Source: Acidimicrobiaceae bacterium (lineage in GTDB: Bacteria; Actinomycetota; Acidimicrobiia; Acidimicrobiales; RAAP-2). From it: a stretch of DNA of 64,000 nucleotides. The notes under the pieces were generated by a model, which did not search any database, was not told the DNA's origin, and worked only from the letters and a program-made list of their open reading frames with translations. Below, one piece after another: positions 34,672-42,939 of this stretch; position 1 is the stretch's first letter; the number at the start of each line of letters is the position of its first letter. The stretch spans positions 1 to 64,000 of the forward strand of contig PLKM01000031.1 of assembly GCA_003141095.1 (NCBI GenBank). The letters are read 5' to 3'. A program made the translations under genes and the position numbers.

Positions 34672-35664
34672 TCAGTCCCCGCTGAATTCATCGGGTCGAA
34701 CGTACGCCCCGCGTCGCTGCTTGAGCCGTTGCATCAAGAGATCGTTGAGAAGCGACGACGCGCCGAAGCGAAACAGGTGAGGGGTAAGCCACGTCGAGCC
34801 CGTCGTCTCGTTGACGAGAACCAGGTACTTCATCGCGTCCTTCGTGGTGCGAATCCCGCCCGCAACCTTGACGCCCACGATCCGGCCCGTGGTTTCGGCG
34901 TAGTCGCGAACCGCCTCGAGCATGACCAGGGCCACGGGTGTTGTCGCGTTCACCGAGACCTTGCCCGTGGAGGTCTTGATGAAGTCCGCACCGCCCAGCA
35001 TCGCGAGCCAGCTCGCCCGGCGCACGTTGTCGTAGGTCACCAGCTCGCCGGTCTCCAGGATGACCTTCAGGTGCGCGTCGCCGCACGCCCCCTTCACCGC
35101 GACGATTTCTTCAAAGGCCTGTCCCAGGCGCCCAGAGAGGAACGCCCCGCGGTCGATCACCATGTCGATCTCGTCAGCGCCCGCGGCGAGCGCCTCGCGG
35201 ACATCGAGCAGCTTCACGGCGAGTGACGCACGTCCCGACGGGAAGGCGGTCGCGACCGACGCGACCGCCACCGGGGCGCTGCCCAACACCGATCGAGCGT
35301 GGGCGACGAGATCCGGGTACACGCACACCGCGGCGACCGACGGCACGGTGAGGTCGCGAGGGTCGGGTCGAAGAGCTTTGGCGCAGAGGGAACTCACGCG
35401 ACCGGGGGTGTCGGCACCTTCGAGAGTGGTCAGATCCACCATCGAAATCGCCAAATCAATCGCGGCCATCTTGGTGGACTTCTTTATTGAACGAGTAGCG
35501 AGTTTGGCGGCGCGCGCCTCGAGCCCCACCGCGTCGACGCCAGAAAGTGCCGTCAGGAGCGCGCGTAGTTGCGTCTCGGATTCAATAGCCGGGGCGGCGC
35601 TCGATGCGGGAATCTTGACACCGTAGTCATCGTTGCCGACGAGGCGAAGAGGCGCGGTACTCAC
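34672..35664 (-). CDS. deoC: Deoxyribose-phosphate aldolase
   Basis: 330-residue class I aldolase splitting 2-deoxyribose-5-phosphate into glyceraldehyde-3-phosphate and acetaldehyde. Catalytic region: EIDMVID (Asp), KVILETGEL, and VGVKVAGGIRTTKDAMKYL with the Schiff-base Lys. It belongs to the longer DeoC form (about 330 aa) rather than the 220-aa form. The frame is open to 35916 inside rfbC, but GTG 35664 has TAGCGT 7 nt upstream, so I start there. First gene of deoC-ALDH-ALDH homologue-punA-mutase. Confidence 0.93.
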   Translation of the reverse strand: MSTAPLRLVGNDDYGVKIPASSAAPAIESETQLRALLTALSGVDAVGLEARAAKLATRSIKKSTKMAAIDLAISMVDLTTLEGADTPGRVSSLCAKALRPDPRDLTVPSVAAVCVYPDLVAHARSVLGSAPVAVASVATAFPSGRASLAVKLLDVREALAAGADEIDMVIDRGAFLSGRLGQAFEEIVAVKGACGDAHLKVILETGELVTYDNVRRASWLAMLGGADFIKTSTGKVSVNATTPVALVMLEAVRDYAETTGRIVGVKVAGGIRTTKDAMKYLVLVNETTGSTWLTPHLFRFGASSLLNDLLMQRLKQRRGAYVRPDEFSGD

Positions 35665-35671
35665 CTCGATA

Positions 35672-35677
35672 ACGCTA
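35672..35677 (-). promoter_or_regulatory. -10 hexamer TAGCGT, leaderless promoter of the deoC operon
   Basis: On the minus strand TAGCGT is 7 nt before the deoC GTG, within the 47 bp after rfbC on the same strand. It would separate deoC expression from the sugar genes upstream. Confidence 0.6.
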
Positions 35678-35711
35678 GCAACGAACCGCCGCGAAAGCGC
35701 AAACGCCGGAC

Positions 35712-36275
35712 TTAGTGGAAGGTGGGCAGCTGGTTCGCCGCCAAGCGGGCGGCGAACGTCGGAGCGGCGGCGTCCTTCGGGCTCACGATGGGTTCGCCGC
35801 TGACGGACCACGGGACACTGATCTCGGTGTCGAAGGGGTAGATCTCCAATTCGACCTGCGCGTTGAATGGCGACGACAACAGGTACGAGAGCGCCGCATT
35901 CTCGCTGGTGACGCAAAAGCCGTGCGCCACCCCCGCCGGGAGCAGCACCGAACGACCCTCGCCCGCACCGAGGTGAACTACCTCCACTCGACCGAAGGAC
36001 GGCGAACCAACGCGAATATCGACGATGACGTCATCCAGCTCCCCGTAGACGCACGTCACAACCTTGGCCTGACCCTCGGGTGCCAGCGAGTAGTGGAGAC
36101 CGCGTACGACGTCGCGGCTCGACATCGAAAGATTGGCCTGTTGCGCCTGGAACGAAACGCCCGCGGCTTCAAAGTCGTTGAGTTTGAACCACTCGCGAAA
36201 GAATCCGCGGTCGTCGCCGTGGACCGGCGACTCGAGCACGAAGAGTCCAGGAATCGTAAGTTCGGTCAACTTCAT
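35712..36275 (-). CDS. rfbC: dTDP-4-dehydrorhamnose 3,5-epimerase
   Basis: 187-residue cupin epimerase acting on dTDP-4-keto-6-deoxyglucose. Seen: GDDRGFFREWF, VVRGLHYS (catalytic His), VIVDIRVGSPSFGR, and PAGVAHGFCVTSENAALSYL. The ATG at 36275 follows GAAGGAGG and overlaps the rfbB stop by 4 bp. Forms an operon with rfbB and is divergent, through rfbB, from rfbA. No rfbD reductase is in the window, so the final sugar is not proven to be rhamnose. Confidence 0.93.
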   Translation of the reverse strand: MKLTELTIPGLFVLESPVHGDDRGFFREWFKLNDFEAAGVSFQAQQANLSMSSRDVVRGLHYSLAPEGQAKVVTCVYGELDDVIVDIRVGSPSFGRVEVVHLGAGEGRSVLLPAGVAHGFCVTSENAALSYLLSSPFNAQVELEIYPFDTEISVPWSVSGEPIVSPKDAAAPTFAARLAANQLPTFH

Positions 36276-37249
36276 GGGTTTTCCTCCTTCAGCGGCCGCC
36301 ACCACTCTTCGTTGTCGTGATACCACTTGACGGTTGCCGCGAGCCCCTCTTCGAAGCTCACGCGAGGTTCGTAGCCGAGTTCCTCCCTGATCTTGGAGCA
36401 GTCCACCGAGTAGCGCCGATCATGACCGAGCCGGTCGGCCACGGGCTCGATCTTTGACTCGTCGCTCCCGCAGAGTTTGAGCAGTCGATGCGTCAGCTCC
36501 TCGTTGGTCAGCTCGGTGCCGCCGCCGATGTTGTAGATCTCACCGGCGCGACCGTTCTCCAGGACGAGCAGGATCCCCTGGCAGTGGTCGTCAACGTGCA
36601 ACCAGTCGCGCACGTTCAACCCGTCACCGTACAGCGGGACGTTTCGCCCATCGCTCAAGTTCGTCACGAAGAGGGGTATAAGTTTCTCGGGATACTGGCG
36701 CGGTCCGTAGTTGTTCGAACATCTGGTCACCATGACCGGCAGAGCGAAGGTCCGGTGATACGCGAGCGCCGCCAAATCCGAACCGGCCTTGCTCGACGAG
36801 TACGGCGAGTTCGGCTCGAGGAGGTGGTCCTCGCGCCACGATCCCTCCGCAATGGTTCCGTAGACCTCGTCGGTGGAGATGTGCACGAAACGCTCCACGT
36901 GACCGCGGCGCGCGCTTTCAAGAAGCTGTTGGGTGCCCAGCACATTCGTTTCGTAAAATGGCCGCGCACCGGTGATGGAACGGTCGACGTGGCTCTCCGC
37001 GGCGAAGTGGACGACCGCGTGGGCACCACGAAGCAGATCGTCGGTGATGTCACCGTCCAGAATCGATCCCTGCACGAAGCGGACCCGCGAGTCGAGGAGA
37101 GCCTGGGTCATGTTCTCGCGACGTCCCGAGTACGTCAGCGCGTCGAGCACGACTATTTCGTCGTAGTCGAGACGTTCGGCCTGTTCGAGAAATAGTTCGG
37201 TGAATCGAGAGCCGATGAACCCCGCCGCTCCGGTTATCACAACGCGCAT
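36272..37249 (-). CDS. rfbB: dTDP-glucose 4,6-dehydratase
   Basis: 325-residue short-chain dehydrogenase/reductase-type dehydratase converting dTDP-glucose to dTDP-4-keto-6-deoxyglucose. NAD motif TGAAGFIGS, FAAESHVDRSI, STDEVYG with the D-E catalytic pair, YSSSKAGSDL (Y-x-x-x-K), TRCSNNYGPRQYPEKLIPLF and GLNVRDWLHVDDH are all standard. The ATG at 37249 follows GAGGTACCTCT; the frame upstream (to 38101) is antisense to rfbA and not used. Confidence 0.95.
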   Translation of the reverse strand: MRVVITGAAGFIGSRFTELFLEQAERLDYDEIVVLDALTYSGRRENMTQALLDSRVRFVQGSILDGDITDDLLRGAHAVVHFAAESHVDRSITGARPFYETNVLGTQQLLESARRGHVERFVHISTDEVYGTIAEGSWREDHLLEPNSPYSSSKAGSDLAALAYHRTFALPVMVTRCSNNYGPRQYPEKLIPLFVTNLSDGRNVPLYGDGLNVRDWLHVDDHCQGILLVLENGRAGEIYNIGGGTELTNEELTHRLLKLCGSDESKIEPVADRLGHDRRYSVDCSKIREELGYEPRVSFEEGLAATVKWYHDNEEWWRPLKEENP

Positions 37250-37288
37250 AGAGGTACCTCGGCCTTTAGAAAGGGGTCTTGACACTCC

Positions 37289-37294
37289 TATACT
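37289..37294 (+). promoter_or_regulatory. -10 hexamer TATACT, leaderless promoter of rfbA
   Basis: TATACT is 6 nt before the rfbA GTG (37301), in the 51-bp divergent gap with rfbB. Confidence 0.6.
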
Positions 37295-37300
37295 AATGGA

Positions 37301-38083
37301 GTGAAGGGAATCATTCTGGCCGGAGGCAGCGGGACGCGGCTGTACCCCATCACGCGCGCGGTATCGAAGCAACTGCTGCCGATCTACGACAAGCCAATGA
37401 TTTACTACCCGCTCAGCACCTTGATGCTCAGCGGACTTCGTGAAATCCTCCTCATAACGACCCCGCACGATCAGGACGCCTTCCAGCGACTCCTCGGTGA
37501 CGGATCCCAGTTCGGCATTCGGATCACCTACATCATCCAAGACGAGCCGAACGGGCTCGCCCAAGCGTTGATACTCGGTGAAGAGTTCCTGGACGGCGAC
37601 AAGTGCGCCCTCATTCTCGGCGACAATCTCTTCTACGGTCCCGGACTGGGCACGCACCTTCGCCAGAACCTGGATGTGCAGGGCGCCCTCATCTTCGCCT
37701 ACGAGGTGAGCGACCCCTCGGCCTACGGCGTCGTGGAATTCGACGACGAGGGCAGAGTCATCTCGATCGAGGAGAAGCCCGCCGCGCCCAAGAGCAACTA
37801 CGCGGTGCCGGGCATCTACTTCTACGACGAACGCGCCTCGAAGCTGGCGCACGGACTTACGCCGAGCGCGCGTGGTGAACTCGAAATCACCGCGCTCAAT
37901 AATGCGTACCTCGAGATGGGCGAACTGAGGGTTGAAGTCCTCTCGCGCGCCACCACGTGGCTCGACACCGGTACCCACGAATCGCTCTATGAAGCCGGTG
38001 GGCTCATTCGCACGCTTCAGCACCGCAACGGCTTTCGCATAGGCGACGTAGAGCAAATCAGTCGCGATCAAGGATGGACCTAG
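37301..38083 (+). CDS. rfbA: Glucose-1-phosphate thymidylyltransferase (C-terminally short)
   Basis: 260-residue nucleotidyltransferase joining dTTP and glucose-1-phosphate to dTDP-glucose. [20 protein letters not shown] (nucleotide loop), [20 protein letters not shown] [20 protein letters not shown] and [16 protein letters not shown] are intact. Usual members run about 285-295 residues; here the protein ends at [11 protein letters not shown], so the C-terminal helices involved in allosteric dTDP-rhamnose binding in enterobacterial RmlA are missing or diverged. Divergent from rfbB. Confidence 0.92.
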   Translation: MKGIILAGGSGTRLYPITRAVSKQLLPIYDKPMIYYPLSTLMLSGLREILLITTPHDQDAFQRLLGDGSQFGIRITYIIQDEPNGLAQALILGEEFLDGDKCALILGDNLFYGPGLGTHLRQNLDVQGALIFAYEVSDPSAYGVVEFDDEGRVISIEEKPAAPKSNYAVPGIYFYDERASKLAHGLTPSARGELEITALNNAYLEMGELRVEVLSRATTWLDTGTHESLYEAGGLIRTLQHRNGFRIGDVEQISRDQGWT

Positions 38084-38517
38084 TAGGCGACCATCTTTCA
38101 TTCTCGCCTCGTTGAGGTGTCGGTGAACGACGGAGCAGCGCTCGCTGCCCGTTCAGGATATTCGCGTCACCGGTCCTCAGTTGACTCGTCGAGTCGCAGC
38201 GCGGACGACTGAGTCGCTTCACCGTGGACGACCAAAGGAACCGGGGTACCCCCGCGGTTCGCGGCGCGAGCGCCAGCAGCCGAAGGATTAGGAGCCGGTG
38301 CATGACCCTCTCCAAATTTCCGTTCTTGCTAGTGCCTTTGGAGCCGTTGGAGCTTCGACGCGCAACACGCTGAATCCCGATGCGAATGGGATGCCATGGA
38401 GTTCGTGACTCGCCAGCTTCTGCGCTTCAGACCGGCGTTCGCATTCCGTTATCATTCGTGCGAAAGAGGAGTGCCGTGCGGTATTTCAGGCTCAATGGAA
38501 TCTAGGGTTGGCACTCA
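38084..38517. other. 434-bp intergenic stretch with a possible upstream initiation site
   Basis: No gene of recognisable type. Near its right end are TATCAT (38450-38455), a strong AAAGAGGAG (38463-38471) and a GTG at 38476 that opens 9 codons ending at TAG (38503-38505), in frame with the following secreted hydrolase. Confidence 0.5.
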
Positions 38518-39666
38518 ATGAGGTCGCCTTGGCGCGGTCGATCGAACGGGTGTCGGCGACACCGCATCGTCTTCAGTGCCTCTCTTCTCTTACTCGTCGC
38601 GACATTTGCCTTTCCAGGTGTTCTGATCACCACGCAAAGTGCCGGAGCGGATCAAGCGCGGCCGCTCGTCCAAACTCCTCTTTTCGCAGTCGGACTCGCG
38701 CGATGCACTTTCGTCGATCACACGCGCCCCGTGATCAACTACTCCACGACGCCCTTTTCAGTCTTGTCAACAAGTCGCACTCTCGCCACCGAAATACGGT
38801 ATCCAACCCAGTTGGTCGCGGGCGGGCCAAACCAAATAGTTGGAGCGCCTCCGGTTGAACGCAGCGGCGGCTATCCAATGATCGTCTTCGCCCATGGTTA
38901 CGACGTGACTCCTGACACGTACGCAGCCCTGTTGGATTCGTGGGCGCGAGCGGGCTTCGTCGTTGTAGCGCCCTTCTTTCCCGACGAGAAATCATCGGAG
39001 GTCGCTGCGCAGCACGGTGCAAACACCGAGGGTGACCTGGCGAACGAACCTGGCGATCTCGCCTTTGTGACCAAGGCGGTTCTCCAAGCATCGACGAGCG
39101 AGTCAGCAGCTTGCCCCATCGTCGACGGTCTCGTGCAGGCCTCCGAGATCGCGCTCGCAGGGCACTCCGACGGTGCAACAGCAGTTGGAATGCTCGCATA
39201 CGACCACGGTGATGACCCTCAAGGCATCAACTACGCCAACTTGCGCACTGGAGTCGACTACCGTGCCGTCATCATTCTGTCGGGTGCAGAGAATACCGCC
39301 CAATCGTATGCAACCGAGGCCAGTCGACCCGATCTTCTCGTGATCCACAGTCTCACCGATCAGTGCAATCCGATTCGTAACGACGTGAAACTCTACGACG
39401 ACATTCATCAACCGAACAAGTGGTTCCTCGAGCTACGCACCGCCCATCATCTTCCCCCGTTCGATGGCGCCGACGTGCCCGCCTTCAGGGTGGTGGCTGC
39501 AACGTCAATTCGGTTCCTACAGCTGTCGCTTCAAGGCGCGCCGCCTTCGACCAGTCTCCTTGCCTACGGGAATGAGCAACCTTCGATTGCACGGATGTAC
39601 AGCAATGGACTCGGACCGACACTAAACAACCCGCCGAGATTGGTGCAGAGCTGCGGTCCGAATTGA
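38518..39666 (+). CDS. Secreted alpha/beta hydrolase
   Basis: 382-residue exported hydrolase. A basic n-region is followed by a hydrophobic core (VFSASLLLLVATFAFPGVL) and likely cleavage after QSAGA. The fold shows IVFAHGYDVTPDTY (oxyanion His-Gly), GFVVVAPFFP, LAGHSDGATAV (G-x-S-x-G nucleophile), LLVIHSLTDQCNP (Asp region) and a C-terminal TAHHLPP with the catalytic His. It resembles dienelactone/PET-hydrolase-type enzymes; the substrate is unknown. TAGGGT lies 9 nt before the ATG. A ribosome binding site plus GTG in the same frame, 14 codons upstream, is cut off by a TAG. Confidence 0.82.
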   Translation: MRSPWRGRSNGCRRHRIVFSASLLLLVATFAFPGVLITTQSAGADQARPLVQTPLFAVGLARCTFVDHTRPVINYSTTPFSVLSTSRTLATEIRYPTQLVAGGPNQIVGAPPVERSGGYPMIVFAHGYDVTPDTYAALLDSWARAGFVVVAPFFPDEKSSEVAAQHGANTEGDLANEPGDLAFVTKAVLQASTSESAACPIVDGLVQASEIALAGHSDGATAVGMLAYDHGDDPQGINYANLRTGVDYRAVIILSGAENTAQSYATEASRPDLLVIHSLTDQCNPIRNDVKLYDDIHQPNKWFLELRTAHHLPPFDGADVPAFRVVAATSIRFLQLSLQGAPPSTSLLAYGNEQPSIARMYSNGLGPTLNNPPRLVQSCGPN

Positions 39667-39802
39667 CATTGCTGCCACTACTGGTTGGAGAAGATCTGGC
39701 GAAGCGGTTCGTCCATGAGGACCCTGCACCGCCTCGAGATTTCCTCGGACCTTCCGGCTCCGGTAGAGCCACCGACCAACTGGTCGCTGGCAACGAGCTG
39801 AG

Positions 39803-40570
39803 TCACTCCGAGCGAACCTCGCCGAGCGACCCTTCGAACTCCTCCAATAAATCGAAGAATCGATCAGGATCCACAAGGTGCGGGTAGTGGCCGAGGCCTT
39901 CCCACTGCTCGACGCGCGAGTCATCGATGAGATCGCACAACCATTGCTCGTAACCCTCACCCGGGTCGGTGCCGTGCAGCGAGAGATAGGGCACCGTGAT
40001 CGCGCTCGCCAACGAGTCGACCATGGCCTCGAGGTCTTCGGCTTCCGCGTCGAGTACCGCGGCCCAGATGGCGAGCACCACTTCTTGATCGGCGCGGCGC
40101 AGCGACGCTAACCGCTCCCACTCCTCATCGTCGAGCTGCCCACGCATCTCCTCGAACACCATCGTCATCACCTGTTGGAACGCGTCGTCGTCGCCGCGTA
40201 ACATCGATTCGATCGATTGCAGGGTCGCTTGGAAGTCGTCGAGCCGCATGGGCTGATCGATGTTGACGACACCGCAGCACGGGTACATCGCGGCGTACGC
40301 GCTCACGACCGTACCGCCAAGGGAGTGGCCTACGAGCAGCGGATTCTCGATTCCCAGCGCTTCGACCACTTCGTGCACGTCAGACGCGAGGGTGATCACG
40401 TCGTAGGGTTCCGACGCCTCGGACTCTCCGTGACCGCGCAGATCCACCGCGAGCACGTCGTGGGAGCTGGCGAGTCGCTCCAGAAGGGGGTCCCAGGACC
40501 GACGCGATTCCGTGATTCCGTGCACGAGCACGATTGGAGTTCCTTCGCCACCGCGTTCAAATTCAAGCAT
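39803..40570 (-). CDS. Alpha/beta hydrolase
   Basis: 255-residue cytoplasmic hydrolase. IVLVHGITESRRSWDPLLE (oxyanion region), VLAVDLRGHGESE, LLVGHSLGGTVVSAYAA (nucleophile Ser), a cap domain rich in acidic residues (about 125-190), YLSLHGTDPG (Asp) and WEGLGHYPHLVDP (His) give a full catalytic triad. Substrate not predictable; no linked pathway. The ATG lies 6 nt after GTCCAG, with TAGAAA further upstream. Confidence 0.88.
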   Translation of the reverse strand: MLEFERGGEGTPIVLVHGITESRRSWDPLLERLASSHDVLAVDLRGHGESEASEPYDVITLASDVHEVVEALGIENPLLVGHSLGGTVVSAYAAMYPCCGVVNIDQPMRLDDFQATLQSIESMLRGDDDAFQQVMTMVFEEMRGQLDDEEWERLASLRRADQEVVLAIWAAVLDAEAEDLEAMVDSLASAITVPYLSLHGTDPGEGYEQWLCDLIDDSRVEQWEGLGHYPHLVDPDRFFDLLEEFEGSLGEVRSE

Positions 40571-40625
40571 CTGGACTTTCTAGCACCCGCTGCATGCAGA
40601 ATCCGGTCGGGCCCCGGCGACCGAG

Positions 40626-41087
40626 CTACTCGACCTCGCAGATCATCTCGATCTCCACCGCGATATCGAAGGGGAGTTCAGCCACTCCAACGGCCGAGCG
40701 GGCGTGGCTGCCGATCTGCTTGCCGAAGATCTCGACGAGCACGTCGGAGCAGCCGTCGATGACTTGGGGGGTCTGATTGAAACCCGGAGCGCAGTTCACC
40801 ATCCCGAGCACCTTGACTATTCGCGTGACGCGGTCGAGCGAGCCGAGCTCACGTCGAATCGTGTGCACCAGGTTAAGCGCCACCAGTCGCGCCGCATCGC
40901 GCGCCTCGGCGACGGTCACGTCGGCTCCGACCTTGCCGATCCTCACCGTCCCGTCGAGGTCGTAAGGACCGTGCCCGGCGAGAAAGAGCAGATTCCCCGA
41001 CCGTACCGACATCAGATAGTTCGCCACGGGTGTCGAGGCGGCCGGCAGCGTGATCCCTAATTCAATGATTCGTCCTTCGGCACCCAT
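40626..41087 (-). CDS. RidA family protein
   Basis: 153-residue member of the YjgF/YER057c/UK114 (RidA) family, which hydrolyses reactive enamine/imine intermediates or serves related roles. Segments LFLAGHGPYDLDGTVRIGKV, ARDAARLVALNLVHTIRREL, GMVNCAPGFNQTPQVIDGCS and HARSAVGVAELPFDIAVEIE match the family. The last contains the conserved R-x-A-V-G, with the Arg expected to bind carboxylates. Slightly longer than classical RidA. The ATG at 41087 has GGGAG upstream; the longer frame from 41231 is not used. Confidence 0.88.
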   Translation of the reverse strand: MGAEGRIIELGITLPAASTPVANYLMSVRSGNLLFLAGHGPYDLDGTVRIGKVGADVTVAEARDAARLVALNLVHTIRRELGSLDRVTRIVKVLGMVNCAPGFNQTPQVIDGCSDVLVEIFGKQIGSHARSAVGVAELPFDIAVEIEMICEVE

Positions 41088-41259
41088 TCGATCGACTCCC
41101 GTCGTTGATTCCTCAACAAAGTAGCGGGTGGAATGATCGCCACGACGCACACGACCTGAATTGGACCACTTCCCATTGGCGAGCGCGCAATGTGGGTAGC
41201 ATCGAAATGAAGTTCGGGTGGAGGTACTCACTCAACGCACGAAAGCGAGAACCGGTTCG

Positions 41260-41451
41260 ATGAGCGAATTCGAGGAGTGGGCCAGCGCCACCTATCGCCA
41301 GTCACACATCGACGTCGATCCCGAGGACTACGCCCTCATCGCGTCGATCTACACCGGCATTATCTCCCAACTCAATGCGCTCGACCACATTGATCTCGAG
41401 AAGTTCCCCGCGGTCGGGATGGACTTGCGTCACGCGCCCAAGTCATCATGA
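41260..41451 (+). CDS. Small amidase-partner protein
   Basis: 63-residue acidic protein (EFEEWASATYRQSHIDVDPE; DYALIASIYTGIISQLNALD), ending in DLRHAPKSS. It overlaps the following amidase gene by 4 bp (ATGA), so the two are translationally coupled. Size, position and composition recall the small GatC- or AtzG-like partners found next to amidases, but I cannot show homology. It may stabilise or target the amidase. Confidence 0.65.
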   Translation: MSEFEEWASATYRQSHIDVDPEDYALIASIYTGIISQLNALDHIDLEKFPAVGMDLRHAPKSS

Positions 41452-42767
41452 GTCATCCGCAGGACTGGACCCTCCGCCAACAGGCCGAGGCCCTCCGTCG
41501 CGGTGAGCTCAACGCGCGTGAACTCTTGGACGTGACGATTGCGCGAATCATCGAGCGCGACGCGCTCATCAACTCGACGCCGGTCATTTTCGAAGAGAGC
41601 AGTCGCGAAGCGCTGCGCCAGGCACCGGCGGGTCCGCTGCACGGGGTGCCGATCACGGTGAAGGACATGTTCTCCCTGCCGTGGCGAGCCGCGCGCAACG
41701 GCACCACCATCGACCTCATTCCCGCCGGCGCCTCCGGTCCCTATCGCAACCTTCGCGATTCGGGCGTCGTGGTAGTCGGCATTGCCAATCAGCACGAGCT
41801 GGGCCTGGGATCGACGGGAACGCAGTCCGCGTACGGACCAATGAAGAACCCCTGGAGTCCGCAGAATTGCGCCGGGGGATCGTCCGGCGGGAGTGCCGCG
41901 GCGGTATCGGCCCGACTCGTTGCGGGAAGCCTCGCCAGCGATAGCGCCGGATCGACCAGGCTGCCCGCCTCCTACTGCGGCGTCGTTGGCCTCAAACTGA
42001 CCTACGGCGCAGTGCCGTACGACGGCTACTTCGGAGCCGCGACCACCTTCAGCGCGCCCGGCGTGATAACGAGGGACGGCGGGGACGCGAGACTGCTCGC
42101 CTCCGCACTTCTGCAACGTCCACTTCCCCAGCAGAGCGGCAGTGGACTGCGCGTGGGCGTTATCCGAGATCCCTTCTGGAGCGACGCCGACGCGCAGGTC
42201 GCGGCGGCCGGCGAGCAGGCGCTCCGCTCCGCTGGCTGGCACGTCATCGAGGTGCACCTCGAACATCTGGAACTCGCCGGCGCGGCGTTCCTCAGTCGCC
42301 TCATGGCCGAAGCCGGCGTACCGTCGAACGAACTACTGGCCACCTTGAGCCCACCGACGAGGTCGATCGTTCTCGCTGGAATGCTCGCTCCCGCTCGCTT
42401 CATCCCGCGAGCCGATCGGGTGCGCGGCGCGATTCGCAACTCACTCGCGAAGGCTCTGCACACGGTGGACTTCCTCTGCTGGCCAACGACGCCGGCCCCC
42501 GCGCCAGCGTTAGACGAGTCGTCGGTGAATCTTCCGTCCGGACGCGTACTCACGGACATGGCAAACGTGCGCCACACCCTTCTCTCGAATTTGACCGGCG
42601 TACCGGGCATATCCATCCCCATTGGCCTGCACTCATCGAAGTTGCCCATGGGCCTCCAGTTGCTCGCACCATGGGGCGGCGAGGCACGGTTGCTCGATGC
42701 GGCGGAGCATCTCGAACGAGCCACCGACCGCGAGTTTGTCGATCTCGTACCGCCGCTCGCTCGCTAG
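41448..42767 (+). CDS. Amidase (amidase signature family)
   Basis: 439-residue Ser-cisSer-Lys hydrolase. GVPITVKDMFSL contains the catalytic Lys. QNCAGGSSGGSAAAVSAR gives the cis-Ser, and ASDSAGSTRLPASYCGVVGL the nucleophile Ser; the more usual form is G-S-D-x-G-G-S-I-R, so A-G-S-T is a mild departure. Length and lack of a C-terminal extension fit GatA-like, AtzF-like or indoleacetamide-type amidases; the substrate is unknown. Not likely GatA itself, since gatB/gatC are absent here. Coupled to a small upstream protein. Confidence 0.88.
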   Translation: MSHPQDWTLRQQAEALRRGELNARELLDVTIARIIERDALINSTPVIFEESSREALRQAPAGPLHGVPITVKDMFSLPWRAARNGTTIDLIPAGASGPYRNLRDSGVVVVGIANQHELGLGSTGTQSAYGPMKNPWSPQNCAGGSSGGSAAAVSARLVAGSLASDSAGSTRLPASYCGVVGLKLTYGAVPYDGYFGAATTFSAPGVITRDGGDARLLASALLQRPLPQQSGSGLRVGVIRDPFWSDADAQVAAAGEQALRSAGWHVIEVHLEHLELAGAAFLSRLMAEAGVPSNELLATLSPPTRSIVLAGMLAPARFIPRADRVRGAIRNSLAKALHTVDFLCWPTTPAPAPALDESSVNLPSGRVLTDMANVRHTLLSNLTGVPGISIPIGLHSSKLPMGLQLLAPWGGEARLLDAAEHLERATDREFVDLVPPLAR

Positions 42768-42939
42768 TCGACCGATCATCCATCTGGAAGCACCTCGTTG
42801 CACGAAGATGGATCAACGCCACCGCGGTGCCAGGGGCGAAGAAGTGTCAGCCTGCTCGTTCCAGGTAACTGCTCGGTAAGCCGGGCCGTCTCGTCGCCTC
42901 GCCTAAAGTGACGATACCTTTCACTACTAGGAGACGTGC

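Noticed and set aside
36272..38101. 609-codon frame as an extended RfbB
   Set aside because: The first 284 codons are antisense to rfbA; the protein proper starts at the ATG at 37249 with a good ribosome binding site.
42905..42930. AGTGA...TCACT imperfect repeat upstream of bioY as a biotin-repressor site
   Set aside because: Five-base arms only, and no match to known BirA or BioQ operators.
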